Positions 22,021-22,596 of a DNA stretch of 22,596 bases are shown here, piece by piece. The DNA comes from Methylotenera_A sp036675645 (GTDB taxonomy: Bacteria > Pseudomonadota > Gammaproteobacteria > Burkholderiales > Methylophilaceae), in the NCBI GenBank assembly GCA_036675645.1, contig JAKFEP010000038.1, positions 1-22,596 on the forward strand, given 5' to 3'. Under the pieces are notes generated by a model, which worked only from the letters and a program-made list of their open reading frames with translations, was not told the origin of the DNA and ran no database searches. Each line of letters opens with the position of its first letter. The first letter of the stretch is position 1. Made by a program: the position numbers and the translations under genes.

Positions 22021-22596
22021 TTATTGGCAAGATTCGCATTCTGGATTGTCGATGCTGCACATCTTCGGCGCCGCTTCAGGAGCGCTCGATGAAACTGCAT
22101 TCAATTCGCCACCGCTACCAGTAGATTTCTCTGCTGCTGTTGCACCTAATGAACGCAGGTAATACGTAGTTTTCAGGCCACGTTGCCAAGCCAATAGATA
22201 CGTATCGTTAAGTTTTTTGCCAGAAGGCACCGCAAAGTACAGATTGAGTGATTGCGCCTGGTCTATCCATTTCTGGCGACGTGCTGCTGCCTCAATCAAC
22301 CAGCTTGGGTCCACGTCAAACGCAGTCGCGTAAAGCTGTTTCAAGTCAGCTGGCACACGGTCTATCGGCGCCAATGAACCATCAAAGTATTTCAAGTCTG
22401 ACACCATCACGGTATCCCACAAGCCACGTGCTTTAAGGTCATTAACCAATTGCTCATTCACAATCGTGAACTCGCCTGAAAGATTAGATTTTACGTACAA
22501 GTTTTGGTACTCAGGCTCAATGCTGGCAGATACGCCCACGATGTTAGAAATCGTCGCAGTTGGTGCAATCGCCACACAATTGGAGTTACGCATACC
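22021..22596 (-). CDS. nrdA: Class Ia ribonucleotide reductase, alpha subunit, C-terminal part
   Basis: The frame is open to the right edge, so only the last 191 residues are present. NCVAIAPTATISNIVGVS is the conserved NrdA segment around the active-site barrel. LNLYFAVPSGKKLNDTYLLA and LKTTYYLRSLGATAAE are typical of the region near the C-terminus. The final CESCQ contains the shuttle cysteine pair that passes electrons from thioredoxin or glutaredoxin to the active site. It is co-oriented with and just upstream of nrdB. Confidence 0.95.
   Translation of the reverse strand, partial: GMRNSNCVAIAPTATISNIVGVSASIEPEYQNLYVKSNLSGEFTIVNEQLVNDLKARGLWDTVMVSDLKYFDGSLAPIDRVPADLKQLYATAFDVDPSWLIEAAARRQKWIDQAQSLNLYFAVPSGKKLNDTYLLAWQRGLKTTYYLRSLGATAAEKSTGSGGELNAVSSSAPEAAPKMCSIDNPECESCQ

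Noticed and set aside
1..22596. CRISPR array, tRNA or rRNA genes, transposase or integrase genes
   Set aside because: No spaced short repeat series, tRNA-like cloverleaf or rRNA stretch was seen, and none of the open frames carries transposase or integrase motifs.

Overview
The window looks like a chromosomal segment of a moderately AT-rich betaproteobacterium. Class Ia ribonucleotide reductase, NsrR/Hmp nitric-oxide defence, a FecI/FecR/TonB iron-uptake operon and an mxaRSACKL-type gene string fit a methylotroph, probably Methylophilaceae. That placement is inference from gene content only; no rRNA or other phylogenetic marker is present.

Left part (1-3.6 kb). A flavohaemoglobin gene (hmp, cut by the left edge) follows its nitric-oxide-sensing repressor nsrR, which has a near-perfect NsrR operator in its own promoter. 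A MerR-family regulator is divergent from a TauE/SafE anion exporter. Between them is a classic MerR-type promoter: a 19-bp spacer holding a perfect 16-bp palindrome. A small YccF-family membrane protein gene with a TTG start follows.

A Cu/Zn superoxide dismutase gene (sodC, 3.7-4.2 kb) is bounded on both sides by 60-bp sites that look like integron attC sites in the same orientation as the gene. It therefore reads as a captured integron cassette in a chromosome with no integrase in view.

From 4.3 to 10.1 kb, on the minus strand, lies an iron operon: tandem Fur boxes, FecI-type sigma factor, FecR-type anti-sigma regulator, TonB-dependent receptor with an STN signalling domain, a PepSY-TM protein (probable ferric reductase) and a 61-residue membrane protein.

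From 10.2 to 18.1 kb is the most unusual segment. An IclR-family regulator is divergent from an operon encoding a PNPOx-like flavoprotein, a MoxR-type AAA+ ATPase (MxaR-like), a DUF58/vWA protein (MxaS-like), MxaA-, MxaC-, MxaK- and MxaL-like proteins and a DUF1097-type membrane protein. Five consecutive junctions in the last six genes overlap, four of them as ATGA. No methanol dehydrogenase subunit gene (mxaF, mxaI or xoxF) is present. Two TCCG-N5-CGGA operators sit in the divergent intergene. The whole module is flanked by nearly identical direct repeats of about 117 bp, suggesting it can be gained or lost as a unit.

The right end (18.1-22.6 kb) has a MASE1-PAS-GGDEF-EAL cyclic-di-GMP protein, then nrdB and the 3' end of nrdA (cut by the right edge), all on the minus strand.
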